NCBI GenBank assembly: GCA_022494885.1
Contig: JAGVSM010003987.1
Coordinates: 1 to 64,000 of the forward strand
From: Micrasema longulum
Taxonomy: Eukaryota; Arthropoda; Insecta; Trichoptera; Brachycentridae
DNA length: 64,000 nt
Direction of reading: 5' to 3'
Both the position numbers and the translations under genes were made by a program. Positions 54,590 to 64,000 of the stretch are shown here, one piece after another. Under the pieces are notes generated by a model. It was not told the origin of the DNA and made no database searches. It saw only the letters and a program-made list of their open reading frames with translations. Position 1 is the stretch's first letter. Each line of letters starts with the position of its first letter.

Positions 54590-55002
54590 TATACACAATT
54601 AATAAATTAAAAGCATCTTACACAGATTAATGGTTGCAAACAAAAGCAAAGTCTAGAAAAACTGAAAATAAAATGGCAACTAGGTAAAATGTTATCTGGA
54701 AATTGCAAGAGAACATAATAAAACATGTGTGAATATTGTGGGGCATGCAGGCAATAATTGACCTACTTGTGCAATCGGATGCTCGAGTTATTACAAGGCG
54801 AGGACTTTGCAACTTACAACCTTTCGGGCGTCGCGTCGGCGTCGCATCGCGCCGTATTGGCGTCCACAATTAATATAAAAAATACGAAAAATTAAGCAAC
54901 ACAAAAAATCCCTATTTTATCATTCACTGGTTGCTGATTCCTCTCTCCTCTCTCCTATCTCTCTATTATTCTTTTTTAAAACACTTTGTATCTATTGTTA
55001 CT

Positions 55003-55263
55003 CATCATCATCATTCCCTTTCCGCACCTAATGGTGCATAGGGCACTGCATTGACACCAATCGCAGTGTATCTTGATCATTTTTGTTAGATGAAGGTAAG
55101 ATGATCAGTCTTAGGCTTCAGGTACTAGTGCAGGGATTATGAAATATTCTAGAGCAAAAACACCCTTGTAAATCAATACTTCATGTCAACCATGTCGGAA
55201 ATCGAACCCGAGACCTCTTGCATGGTAGGCAAACGCTCTGACCACTGCTCCACGAGGCCGACA
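55003..55263 (-). repeat. Family-B SINE with intact target duplication
   Basis: Reverse copy flanked by the 13-bp direct repeat atctattgttact (54990-55002 and 55264-55276). On the plus strand it runs from catcatcattccctttccgc to gaaatcgaacccgagacctc (B box) and tccacgaggccgac (A-box end). The duplication shows insertion by target-primed reverse transcription. Confidence 0.8.
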
Positions 55264-55276
55264 ATCTATTGTTACT

Positions 55277-55730
55277 AGCTTATTGCAATTGTACTGCTGT
55301 TATCACAAACGTAATCAAAGTAATATTATTTATGAAACAAAATAGCTTGTTTTATATAAATGTTTACATTGTAAGTAACGGATTTTTCCTAATTGAAATA
55401 AATTCGCTAGAAAATACAGATTAAAAAATAGTAATGGTAAACGTCGTTTTGCACCGGTTCGATTTACGCCGATTTACAATTACGCCGGTTAGTGCCGGCG
55501 TGAGATTCCCCGGTTCGGCCGACACCAGACGATAGTAGGCGCCGCGATTCTAATAGCAGACACACATTTACACGTTGTTTTATTCTATTACCGTGTACGC
55601 GGGCACCCTATTGTGTGTGTGAAATTGTTTCCGAGTTAGTTTTCGTTTTGTTTTTAAGAAAAATAAAAAGGTATGATCATATTTTTTACTATATTATTTT
55701 TAAAATTAAAAGAATATTCAAATATTTGTA
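55277..55730. other. Intergenic, with a GC-richer patch
   Basis: From about 55445 to 55620 the sequence is richer in CpG (ttacgccggttagtgccggc; cggttcggccgacacc). It could be a promoter or first-exon region for the small frame that follows, but no core promoter element is clear. Confidence 0.3.
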
Positions 55731-55808
55731 GTTTATGCTATGATTCTGCAAGAAAGGAAGCAACAATCAAAGCAAATTAAATTGGATGCTTTTTTCAAAA
55801 ATGTGTGA
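55731..55808 (+). pseudogene. Possible transposase C-terminus with PIP-box
   Basis: After an acceptor-like tatttgtag, one frame reads VYAMILQERKQQSKQIKLDA then FFKNV and a TGA. QIKLDAFF fits the PCNA-interaction consensus QxxLxxFF. Pogo/Tigger-type transposases are known to end in such a box. It is only 25 codons long with no linked exon, so it is either a remnant or chance. A GT-GAGT at 55804 could also make it an internal exon. Confidence 0.25.
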
Positions 55809-56781
55809 GTATTTAATTTAGTACCGACGAACTGGTTAGATAGTATTTATTAAAAAAAAATAAAAAACATTATTTATATCAAGAGATTAATTTTTATTTT
55901 GTAAACGAATTTAAACTGTATTTATTCAATACATTTATAATTTATTTTGGATATACAGGGTGTTCTTTAAACCCTGTCACACCCGAAACCACGATGATCA
56001 GTATGGGAGGGAAGACATATTGGCATATTAAAAAAAATATTTAGAACGAAGAAAATTTGTAAAAATAAAATATTAAAAAGAACACTTCTAGGTCGTTTAA
56101 GAAACAGGCTAGAAAGCCCAATACTAATTTAAAATATTAACATATACATTGACATTATTCATTTATTCATTCGTAGGTTTTGTATTTATCTTTTTACAAA
56201 TTAAAAATAATGTTCCCTGACTGGGTCCCGTTTTAAGGGGAAATATTTTACATTATTTTGAAACGTGCCCTAAATACATATATATTTTTTTTCAAACTTT
56301 AAATATTTCTGTGGCTTGGGTAAAAAAGGGCCAATGTCGTAAATCACAACATTACATCGGGAGAATAATTTTACTGTTATTTTGTGGTTTTATAATAAAT
56401 TGTTTGAGGTGCATGAAACTATATATACACATATTATGTGTGCGTATAAAAAATGTCAAGTACGTATATTTTTTAATTGACATCTACCTTCTGAAAAATG
56501 TTGGCAAGAAAAAATTAAACCCGAGGTACATATTTATCCTTGGAGAACCACTACAAAAAACACAATTTTACCTATTTAGCTTGATCCACTGATCAATCCG
56601 TGCGCAACCCACCTCCATTATCTACTTTATAGTGAGACTACTAACTGTCATAATAAATTATTGATAATGGAAGTAGGTTGCACACATTGAAATGCATTTT
56701 CAAAGAAAAATTTAAATGCATTGTGAACGAGTTTTACAATTACACTTTTAATGACATGTAAGAATAAATAATATATAAGAT
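55809..56781. other. No gene seen
   Basis: AT-rich DNA. The 93-codon frame at 56311-56592 has hydrophobic runs of the kind that AT-rich DNA gives by chance. Confidence 0.35.
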
Positions 56782-57281
56782 ATACCGTAGAATGTTTCGG
56801 ACCATAAAACGCACTTTTTTACTATGAAATTTCAACCAAATGGTGCCCTAATGTCGAAATTAGAGCAGAATGCAAGGCTGAGTTAAGCATTATCGACAAA
56901 ATTAAGAAAGGTCGTTTGCGATGGTTCGGTCATGTGGAGCGAATGAATGATGAAAGAATGGCTAAAAAGATTTATGATGCGAATGTGTCTGGTTGTAGAA
57001 GTCGAGGAAGGCTGAGAAAGACATGGCATGATCAAGTACAACAAATTCTTGAAAGTGGTCATGTGAAAAGTCGGAATAATCGACGTGCGTGCATGAGAAG
57101 ATGTATGAATGTGAAGGAAGCAAAGGAAGTGTGCCAGGACAGAGTGGTGTGGCGTACTATCCTCTCTGCCTACTCCTCTGGGGAAATGGCGTGATGGTTA
57201 GTTAGTTAGTTAGAAATTTCAACCAAAAATTGGGGTGCGTCGTATGGTCCGCTGTGTCTTATTGTCCACAAAGTACGGTAT
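56782..57281. mobile_element. Short TIR element split by a LINE
   Basis: The ends ataccgta (56782-56789) and tacggtat (57274-57281) are inverted. Inside them cggaccataaaacgcac is matched by gtgcgtcgtatggtccg on the other side. Without the LINE the element would be about 110-130 bp. The arms after excision of the LINE meet at gaaatttcaaccaaa. Confidence 0.6.
56841..57212 (+). pseudogene. 5'-truncated LINE with TTAG tail and 15-bp duplication
   Basis: The perfect 15-bp direct repeat gaaatttcaaccaaa (56826-56840 and 57213-57227) brackets it. It encodes the ORF2 end: [58 protein letters not shown] and a stop after SSGEMA, followed by ggttagttagttagttag. The protein is clearly the same family as the 22.4-23.4 kb copy. 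The frame is open, so the insertion is recent relative to others here. Confidence 0.85.
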
Positions 57282-58135
57282 ACCTAAATTTAAAATAAAA
57301 AATATTTCTTATTATTTTCTCAAACCTTTACACTTTTAAGAAAAACGCACTATTAAATTATATTCAATGAATCGCCGGCATGGATTGGAGGCTTAGTGAG
57401 CCACTTGGATTTTATGTCATAGTTTTCAATAATAAGTAAAAAGCAGAGTAGTGGTAGTAGTATTACTACTCAATATTCATCGAGACTAGACCGCTGCCCA
57501 CGTGCGCGCCATGAGCCTAGTGCGTGCTAAATGTCGGCCAGTTTTGTTTTTGCCCCGCCCAATATATCATAAAGCATCCTCCACACTAACGTACAAAACA
57601 TTTTATTATATTTACATAATATTTTTTGTTAAAATCAAATAATGCTGTTTTTAAGAATAACGATTATAACTGAAATAATACACATATGTCATACGTTAAG
57701 AGTGTGTATGGATTAGTCAATACTATTTACATACAATGATATTTCGTGTTACATACATAAACTAACAAAAAAAGCCGCACAAGGTAAAAATAATAAAAAA
57801 ATATTTATTTTATTAATTTTGGTTCACAAACAATAAACAATACATATGACATTGGTATGATAATCACAAATTGTTCTTTTAGATATTGTTCATCAATTTA
57901 TGTGAACACAGCATGCACAAATAAAGAAGTAAAAAGTTTGTATTAGATATTTTTTCAAATTGGCTAGCTCAATTGAATTCTATGCTTGTTATAAAAGTTA
58001 TTACAATAAATTATTACAATGAGTTTCTAATAACTCCTGGGAGTATATTATGTAATTTTGTATTATATGTTTTATCAATAATAAAAAATATAAAAAAATT
58101 ACTATATTAGGAAATAATACATTAAATTATTAATG
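57282..58135. other. No gene seen
   Basis: AT-rich. A short GC-richer patch (gcccacgtgcgcgccatgag, about 57497) has no recognisable role. Confidence 0.35.
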
Positions 58136-58290
58136 ATTCGGTGGTAATATTGTTGACTCACAAATCAATGGTCCGAGATTAAAATAACACTATACCACAA
58201 CTCGATTTCAACTTTTCCAGCGCAGATAATTTATGACTTTTAGGAAATGGTCTAAAAAATGTAAAGATTTGGGAAAATAATAAGAAATCA
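58136..58290 (+). repeat. Family-C SINE, diverged
   Basis: It reads gattcggtggtaatattgtt, aatggtccgagatt, ttccagcgcagataatttat and gtaaagatttgggaaaataa. It aligns with the 39.5-kb copy but has lost the B-box core. Confidence 0.55.
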
Positions 58291-58379
58291 AATATTTATT
58301 TTAAAAATAAATTTGAGTGTGAGTCCGATATATCGTATTTTGGGGACCATAAGATGCAATCTAATTTTTGGTTAAAATT

Positions 58380-58500
58380 TCAGAGAAAAATCTGCCAGGA
58401 ATCGAACCTCAGACTTTAAGCATGGTAGGCGAACCCGCTAACGACTACACTATTTATATCTATACTTATATGCACTCTATTCCCTTTTCCAGGAGTTTTA
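58380..58500 (-). repeat. Family-B SINE head, minus strand
   Basis: On the plus strand it reads tgccaggaatcgaacctcag (B box), gcatggtaggcgaacccgct and ctattcccttttccaggag, which is the extended head reversed. The 3' part is missing; a plus-strand 3' scrap (cacctgaagcgcaagaatga) follows. Confidence 0.5.
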
Positions 58501-59158
58501 CATGTTTTCGATTGGCACCTGAAGCGCAAGAATGATCACTTAACTCCCACGTAACTGACTGAATAAGCCCGTAAATAAATCAATAATATATTATACTAAT
58601 AGTATTTATGGAAAAAGAAAAATATCATCGCCAGCGATTGTATTTCACTTGAAAAATAAATACAAGTATCGATAAAGCGTGTCCAGCCCGCAACTTATTT
58701 CTCCGTACGAAAAAGTCACTTTATTTTATATCTTGAACATTTAAATATTATTTAAAGACTTTTAAAAAAAAACACTATTTTCCCTTTACAGAATACGGTT
58801 AACACATGACCACTAGTTATTTTATTCACCTGATTTAATGTAGAACGCGGCATTTTTGACGTATCAAGAAAAAGTATACCGGCATTAAAATTTAAAAAAT
58901 ATTTTCATATTATTTTTATATTTTGATAATTAATCAGAGAGGGAAAGAAAAATATTTGTGAGAAACTCACTATACTTTTGCATTTTATGCTACATACTGT
59001 ATTTAACGACAGTCACGTATGCAGCATCTGACAAGCAAAGTCGTGTCATAAGAGTGATGAATATATTGATAGGTTTTATCGGTAAATGTATTTTGTCCTC
59101 AGCAGAACAAGAGGGATGAAACTGTATTAGACATGCCATTTTATATTTCTTATGTAGA

Positions 59159-59830
59159 TTAAGGCTGTAGTCAGGTGAAACGAACGCAAAATTAAGAAAT
59201 CATACGATTTTGCCGTTTTAAAACGAATATTATTTTTAAATGGCGCAATAATAAAAAAAACATAAATTAGATAAAAACAATATTTGTTAAACGTATTTCT
59301 GCTAAAAAAATATACTTAAAAGTTATATGTAACTAAAATAGAATTACTTTTAGACCGGCAGATTACGCCATTTTAAATTTAGACTAAACTTAGGTATCTA
59401 GGATCTCAATAAAGACTAAATATTGAACTAAAATATGTTGTAATAATTTGAAGATAGTAAATTGAACATAAAAGTAGCCGAAGCCAAATTTTATTATTTA
59501 GAAACCTTTTTTTATAGAATTGTATTCTCTTTTGTACATAACAAATTTTTGATCAATACTAAGTCTTTATTGAGATCCCAGATAGGTACCTAAGTTTAGT
59601 CCAAATTTGAAATGGCGTAATCTGCCGGTCTAAAATTAATTATATTTTAGTTACATAAAACTTTTTAGTATATTTTTTAACGGAAATATCTTGAAAAAAT
59701 ATTGTTTTTATCTAATTTATGTTTTTTTAAACTATTATTACTGCGCGATTAAAAATAAACATTCGTTTGAAAATGGCAAAATCATATGATTTCTTAATTT
59801 TGCGTTCGTTTTACCAGACTACAGCCTTAA
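59159..59830. mobile_element. TTAA-flanked long foldback element
   Basis: A direct TTAA lies at each end (59159-59162 and 59827-59830). The outer arms are inverted: ggctgtagtcaggtgaaacg on the left and tttaccagactacagcc on the right. Pairing continues through acgcaaaattaagaaatcat, ccggcagattacgccatttt and ggatctcaataaagac to about 270 bases per arm (left to about 59433, right from about 59546). The centre is about 110 bases. TTAA targeting is typical of piggyBac-type transposases, so a non-autonomous piggyBac-mobilised element is the best guess. A one-arm copy is at 28.9 kb and one end at 3.47 kb. Confidence 0.8.
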
Positions 59831-60067
59831 CGAACACTTAGCAACAGTAGCTTTTCTATAAAAAGTCACCCCTCGCAGTGGCCTCAATCATGATAGGCGA
59901 ACGCGTCAAACACTACACTACGAGGTAGACTTTTGTGCAGTCGATTTTATTTTAAAGGATTTTTAAGTAAGAATAGCCATAGAGTTTTATAGTTAAGGAG
60001 TCTGATACAATTCTACATAGAGAATTGTATATTTTATCCACCCGGACACTAACCAACCACAATAATA

Positions 60068-60332
60068 ATCATCATTATTACATTTTTGCACCTGATAGTA
60101 TATAGGGCACTGCATCGGTACACCGATCGGAGCGCATCTTGTCAATTTTTATTTCATGAAGGCAAGATGGTCAGTCTTACGCTTCATGTGCCAGTCCAGG
60201 GACTTTGAAATAATATTCTAATGTGAAAACATCTTTTAAATAAACATTTCATGTCAACCATGTCGGGAAACCAACCCGAGATCTCTTACATGGTAGGTAA
60301 GCACGCTGACCACTACACCACGAAGCCGACAT
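60068..60332 (-). repeat. Family-B SINE with target duplication
   Basis: Reverse copy flanked by cacaataata (60058-60067 and 60333-60342). On the plus strand it runs from atcatcattattacattttt through tatagggcactgcatcggta to gggaaaccaacccgagatct and ccacgaagccgac. Confidence 0.75.
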
Positions 60333-60342
60333 CACAATAATA

Positions 60343-60850
60343 TAACTTCATTATTAACTCACCCACAAGGATTTATAAAACCTGTTTTGGTATGGTATAT
60401 TAAATAGTTTATAACATTACGCATTGTACGAGTACCTACTAACTTAAATAAATAAGTAATTCAAAAGTCCCGATTCTTTTACATATTATTTATTGTAAAA
60501 CATTACATGTAAAAGTTTTTTTTTAAAAGCAGAGCAAGAGATATAAAAAACTTGGATTGAAAAACTGGCCCCTATTCGATCACGCGAATGTCACGCATTT
60601 TGTTTGTTTATTTGGAGGATCTTGTTCACTTTAGTAGAGTGTCACAAGGAAAAAAATATTTAAATCAGTTTAATTTATGCATGACATAGTAATTTTATGA
60701 TTTTATTAGTTATTATATAATGCGTCATTGACATTTCTTCAAATATTCAAATAAAAAATCTTGCAAAAAACAATATTATCCAGTTCTGTATTATGGCAGG
60801 AAAAAGATCGTAAGATTAATCGATATGTATCGTATTTTTTGGGTAATCCA
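60343..60850. other. No gene seen
   Basis: AT-rich flank between the SINE and the LINE. No supported feature. Confidence 0.35.
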
Positions 60851-60859
60851 GTGTAGGTT

Positions 60860-62350
60860 GGATTCGTTTCGGCTTCCGCTGCAGGAGCCATCCTCAGTGT
60901 TAACATCCACAATATAATATCCAAAATCAATTGCCTTTAGAAAAAATGAAGGTACACAGGACGCCATCGCAAAGTTAATTGAAGAGGTTACAAAAACAAT
61001 GGATATTGGAGACAAATGCTTATCGGTCTTTCTTGATTTAGCAAAACCTTTTGACTCGATCTCCATTGAAATCCTTCTCAAAAAATCATATCACACACGA
61101 ATAAGAGGAGTCAGTCTTAATTGGCTTAAAAGCTATCTAGAAAATCGAAGGCAATCAGTTAGAATAGATAACCAAGAGAGCAAATATAATTGTCTTTATT
61201 ATGGCATACCGCAAGGAAGTACACTGGGTCCTATTCTGTTCCTTATTTATATAAATGATCTTTGCATTATGGAATTAGATAGTGCGAATGTAATTTGTTT
61301 TGTGGACGACACGGTCATAACTTTTAAAGGTCAAACGTGGGAAGCTACATTTAAAAATGACAATGATAGATAACCTTCAAAAAGTAAAATACTGTCTTGA
61401 CAGGAACCTACTTAGCCAAATTGTATCAAAAACTTAATATCTTACTTATAGCCCAGGTACTTATACATTTAATGCCCATCAAAAATACCTTTTTATTCAT
61501 GATAACCACAGCAAGGATGAACCGTGCTCGAGCCAAGTAATAGAAAATGTAAACAGTATTACATGCCTTGGTATATCAATTGATAATAAACTTAACTGGA
61601 AGGAGCACATCAACAAAATTACGATAAAAACAAGAAAATTATTTTGTTTCTTCCTGTTAATGAGAAATATTTGTAATAAAAACACCTATTACGCTCGACG
61701 CCAGTCCACATTCTCTTATGACATAATCGGTTGGGGCGCTGCGGCAAAATTGAACCTAGAACTCACCAGAAAATCACAAAAAGCCATAATTAGAATAATA
61801 TTTTAAAAAAACCCCATCGTTATCCATCAAGTTTACTGTTTTCAGAATTTCCTGTATTAACTATTAACCAACTGCTCAATAAATGTATTCTTGGATTTAT
61901 ACACTAAAACGTACACACGCAGAAATATATAGACCATTTACACCCCACTAGAACTATCACAAACAAATCTCTCAGTATCCCCAAACTAAGGACCACATCG
62001 GCCAAGCGCTACCACTACTGTAGTGGAATAGACTTTATAACCAACTTCCTTCATCAATTAGAGTTATAAAACCACTACAGAGGTTTTCAAGAGCTGTGGC
62101 GGTGTGGCTCTTGGACAAGGGTCAATGTCCTTAAACATAGTGTTTTATTTGTGTATATTTTTTTAATGCAGATATGTGTATATGATTATGTACTTGTGGG
62201 AGGTATAGTGAGCTGTGTTAGCGGGGTAGACCGCTGTCTTTCGGGTGAATATAAAAATGTTTAAGCGAGTGACTGTGGATCGCCTTGCTGTCGCTTTTTG
62301 CTGTACTGCCTGCGGGTGCGATACCGGTACCGGTACGGGTTTACCTACAT
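60860..62350 (+). pseudogene. LINE reverse transcriptase and C-terminus
   Basis: This is the longest LINE remnant in the window. Frame 60999-61373 reads CLSVFLDLAKPFDSISIEIL, GVSLNWLKSYLENRRQSVRI, YYGIPQGSTLGPILFLIYIN and CFVDDTVI. These are RT motifs, with the catalytic pair as FVDD. After a stop and shifts it continues: GIPQ-type core, WKEHINKITIKTRKLFCFF, GWGAAAKLNLELTRKSQKA, and near 62035-62130 YNQLPSSIRVIKPLQRFSRA then VAVWLLDKGQCP-stop. The 5' part (endonuclease) is absent. CR1/Jockey-like by layout. Confidence 0.8.
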
Positions 62351-64000
62351 AGATAGATGCAACAAAAAAAAATATTGGAAATATACAGAGAATATTAAGG
62401 ATTACATATTAACATTTTTTATTATAATTACGCATTGTATTAATATTATTTTTGATATGTAAATGTGATTTTTTACTTAATGCCCAAAAATATTATTATT
62501 ATTAAACCAGATGTGGAGCAAAAATAACGTGTTTATGTACTAGTAGTTTGTACCGTGTCGCAGTCGACAGTATGTACGTTCAGTGTCATTTTGTTGTTCG
62601 TCGTATTCGTTCGTCGTCGGAACGAATCCAACTTACACACGACGATCCAAAAAAGACAGGGACAGTAAAAATTTACGCACCTAGGTATGTTTAATCGAGT
62701 TTTTATCAAGTACAAGTATTTTAAAAATACTCACTCATAATCAGTCACTAATTAAAATTACCATAATGTCACAACTTTTTTAATACTTATTAAGGACAAA
62801 CCACTTTTATCGGAAGCAGTGATACAAAAAAAAATAGGTTGACACAGGGCTTCAAACTGGTTTGAATCAAAACCAGTTGTTTTGATATAAATAATATAAT
62901 AATCAAAAACTAGTTACATAAATTCAATAAACCTACTTGTTGTACATTTGCTTCTTAGATCTCATAGTCAAATATTAATAAAGGAAGTTTTTTATGTAAT
63001 TTTATGCCAGGCTTTATGATGATATGGAACGATTCTTAAGGTAGATACCTGAATCTAATCTTCGTTGGATCGACGGAGGTTAATATTTTTCATACATATT
63101 TTTTTTGACATTCAGGTAAATTTTCCAACTATGCAGAGCTTTATCCTTAGTTGCAAAGTAAAATAAAAAAAGTTGATACAATTTTAAACTCTGATTAAGA
63201 TCACGACATAAAACTTTGTCTCGTTCCTTACGAAAAACAAAACTAACACCATCGAATTCTAAATCGGCTCTGCGGTAGGCAATAAAAATCTCCATTGTAC
63301 GATTATGCTGCACTGTGGCGGTAGATTACACGCATTACAATTATCATAAAAAGTATATCGATGAGTTAAATAACTCCACAAAACTATCAGATGTCAAACA
63401 ACATTTTTTTTCAAATTAAAGAGTGCCGAAAAACTGAGTAGTGCTGGTAAATTGCACACTTTACCCTAAGTTATTCATAGGTAAAAATGTATTGTGTATG
63501 TGAGTGCAAAAAATATTCGAAGAGATTGCATTAGTGGCAAAAATAAATACTTTTGTAGCGGTTGGCGAATATCGGGCGCCGCGGAGTTTTCCATCATGTA
63601 CTTCGGTCATATGATGAAAACGTCTGTCATCCGAATTAACTCGGATAGGACCGTGGATAATACTTGACGTAATTAAACTTCGAACCTTTGATCTTCGGAT
63701 TCCGAGAAATCAAAACACGAAAAACAATACTAAAAAAAATCTTATATGTTTTATTTCCTAGCAACGCGAAGGAACAATGATGAACAATTACATTTAACCC
63801 TTCCCCTTTTGCACGAATGTTTTTTTAATGAATTCGCACTTTTTGTTTATACACGTGTTTAAGGGCCAGACCACGAAACTTCAAAAGAACATTCCTCATT
63901 GTAAACGTTTTTTTTTAAATCACAATATTTTGTTTCCGAAAACTAAATTTATACATATATATATATAATATACGAGTATATCGTCTGACTAACTTGCAAA
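62351..64000. other. No gene seen at right edge
   Basis: AT-rich. Chance frames only, such as 63080-63313 on the minus strand. A short TA microsatellite (atatatatata) is near 63953. The window ends inside unassigned DNA. Confidence 0.35.

Noticed and set aside
57196..57212. Telomere-like TTAG repeats
   Set aside because: Only four units, directly after a LINE stop and inside a 15-bp duplication. They are the LINE tail. The insect telomere unit is TTAGG.

Overview
This window is AT-rich eukaryotic nuclear DNA, almost certainly from an insect. It shows spliced exons with GT/AG borders, an invertebrate-type beta-4 glycosyltransferase, several tRNA-derived SINE families, truncated non-LTR retrotransposons and many short inverted-repeat DNA elements. 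I cannot fix the order from sequence alone. There is no operon structure, CRISPR array, rRNA gene or convincing free-standing tRNA gene.

Two host genes are well supported. (1) An intronless plus-strand gene at 3978-9083 (probable start 4008) encodes a SPEF2/KPL2-like axonemal protein of about 1.7 kDa-residue length (1691-1701 aa). It has an N-terminal calponin-homology-like domain, a Lys/Glu-rich coiled coil, a degenerate adenylate-kinase-like segment and an EF-hand-like motif. (2) A minus-strand gene spread over 14954-24326 was assembled here from eight exons, most too short to appear as open reading frames. It encodes a type II membrane glycosyltransferase of family GT7 (beta-1,4-galactosyltransferase / beta-1,4-N-acetylgalactosaminyltransferase). 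All seven internal splice junctions keep phase. The residue that selects the donor sugar is Leu, which predicts UDP-GalNAc use. The exon with the membrane anchor has an unresolved start and frame problem in a very GC-rich stretch.

The rest is repeats and unassigned intergenic DNA. The left edge (73-1669) holds a broken element combining a Mutator-like transposase N-terminal domain with a YqaJ-type exonuclease; the middle of the element is deleted. From about 24.4 kb to the end there is no host gene I can recognise. That half is a nested mosaic: LINE 3' ends (26.1, 32.8, 34.5, 39.9, 42.3, 56.9, 61-62 kb), three tRNA-derived SINE families, a TTAA-flanked foldback element (59.16-59.83 kb), pogo/Tigger-like elements (25.7, 26.7-27.2 kb), a related pair of TIR elements opened by later insertions (31.9-33.7 and 47.3-48.9 kb), a repeat family with a hairpin at one end (12.3, 28.1, 30.2 kb), and two further inverted-repeat elements (50.4 and 54.2 kb). 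A 243-bp GC-rich insert with a perfect 13-bp target duplication (52.6 kb) belongs to no family I know.

The two host genes have no evident functional link: one is expected in sperm flagella or cilia, the other in the Golgi. I saw no new multigene system. The most original observations are the reconstructed glycosyltransferase with its donor-site Leu, the intronless SPEF2 with a lost P-loop, the hairpin-headed repeat family and the GC-rich insert.
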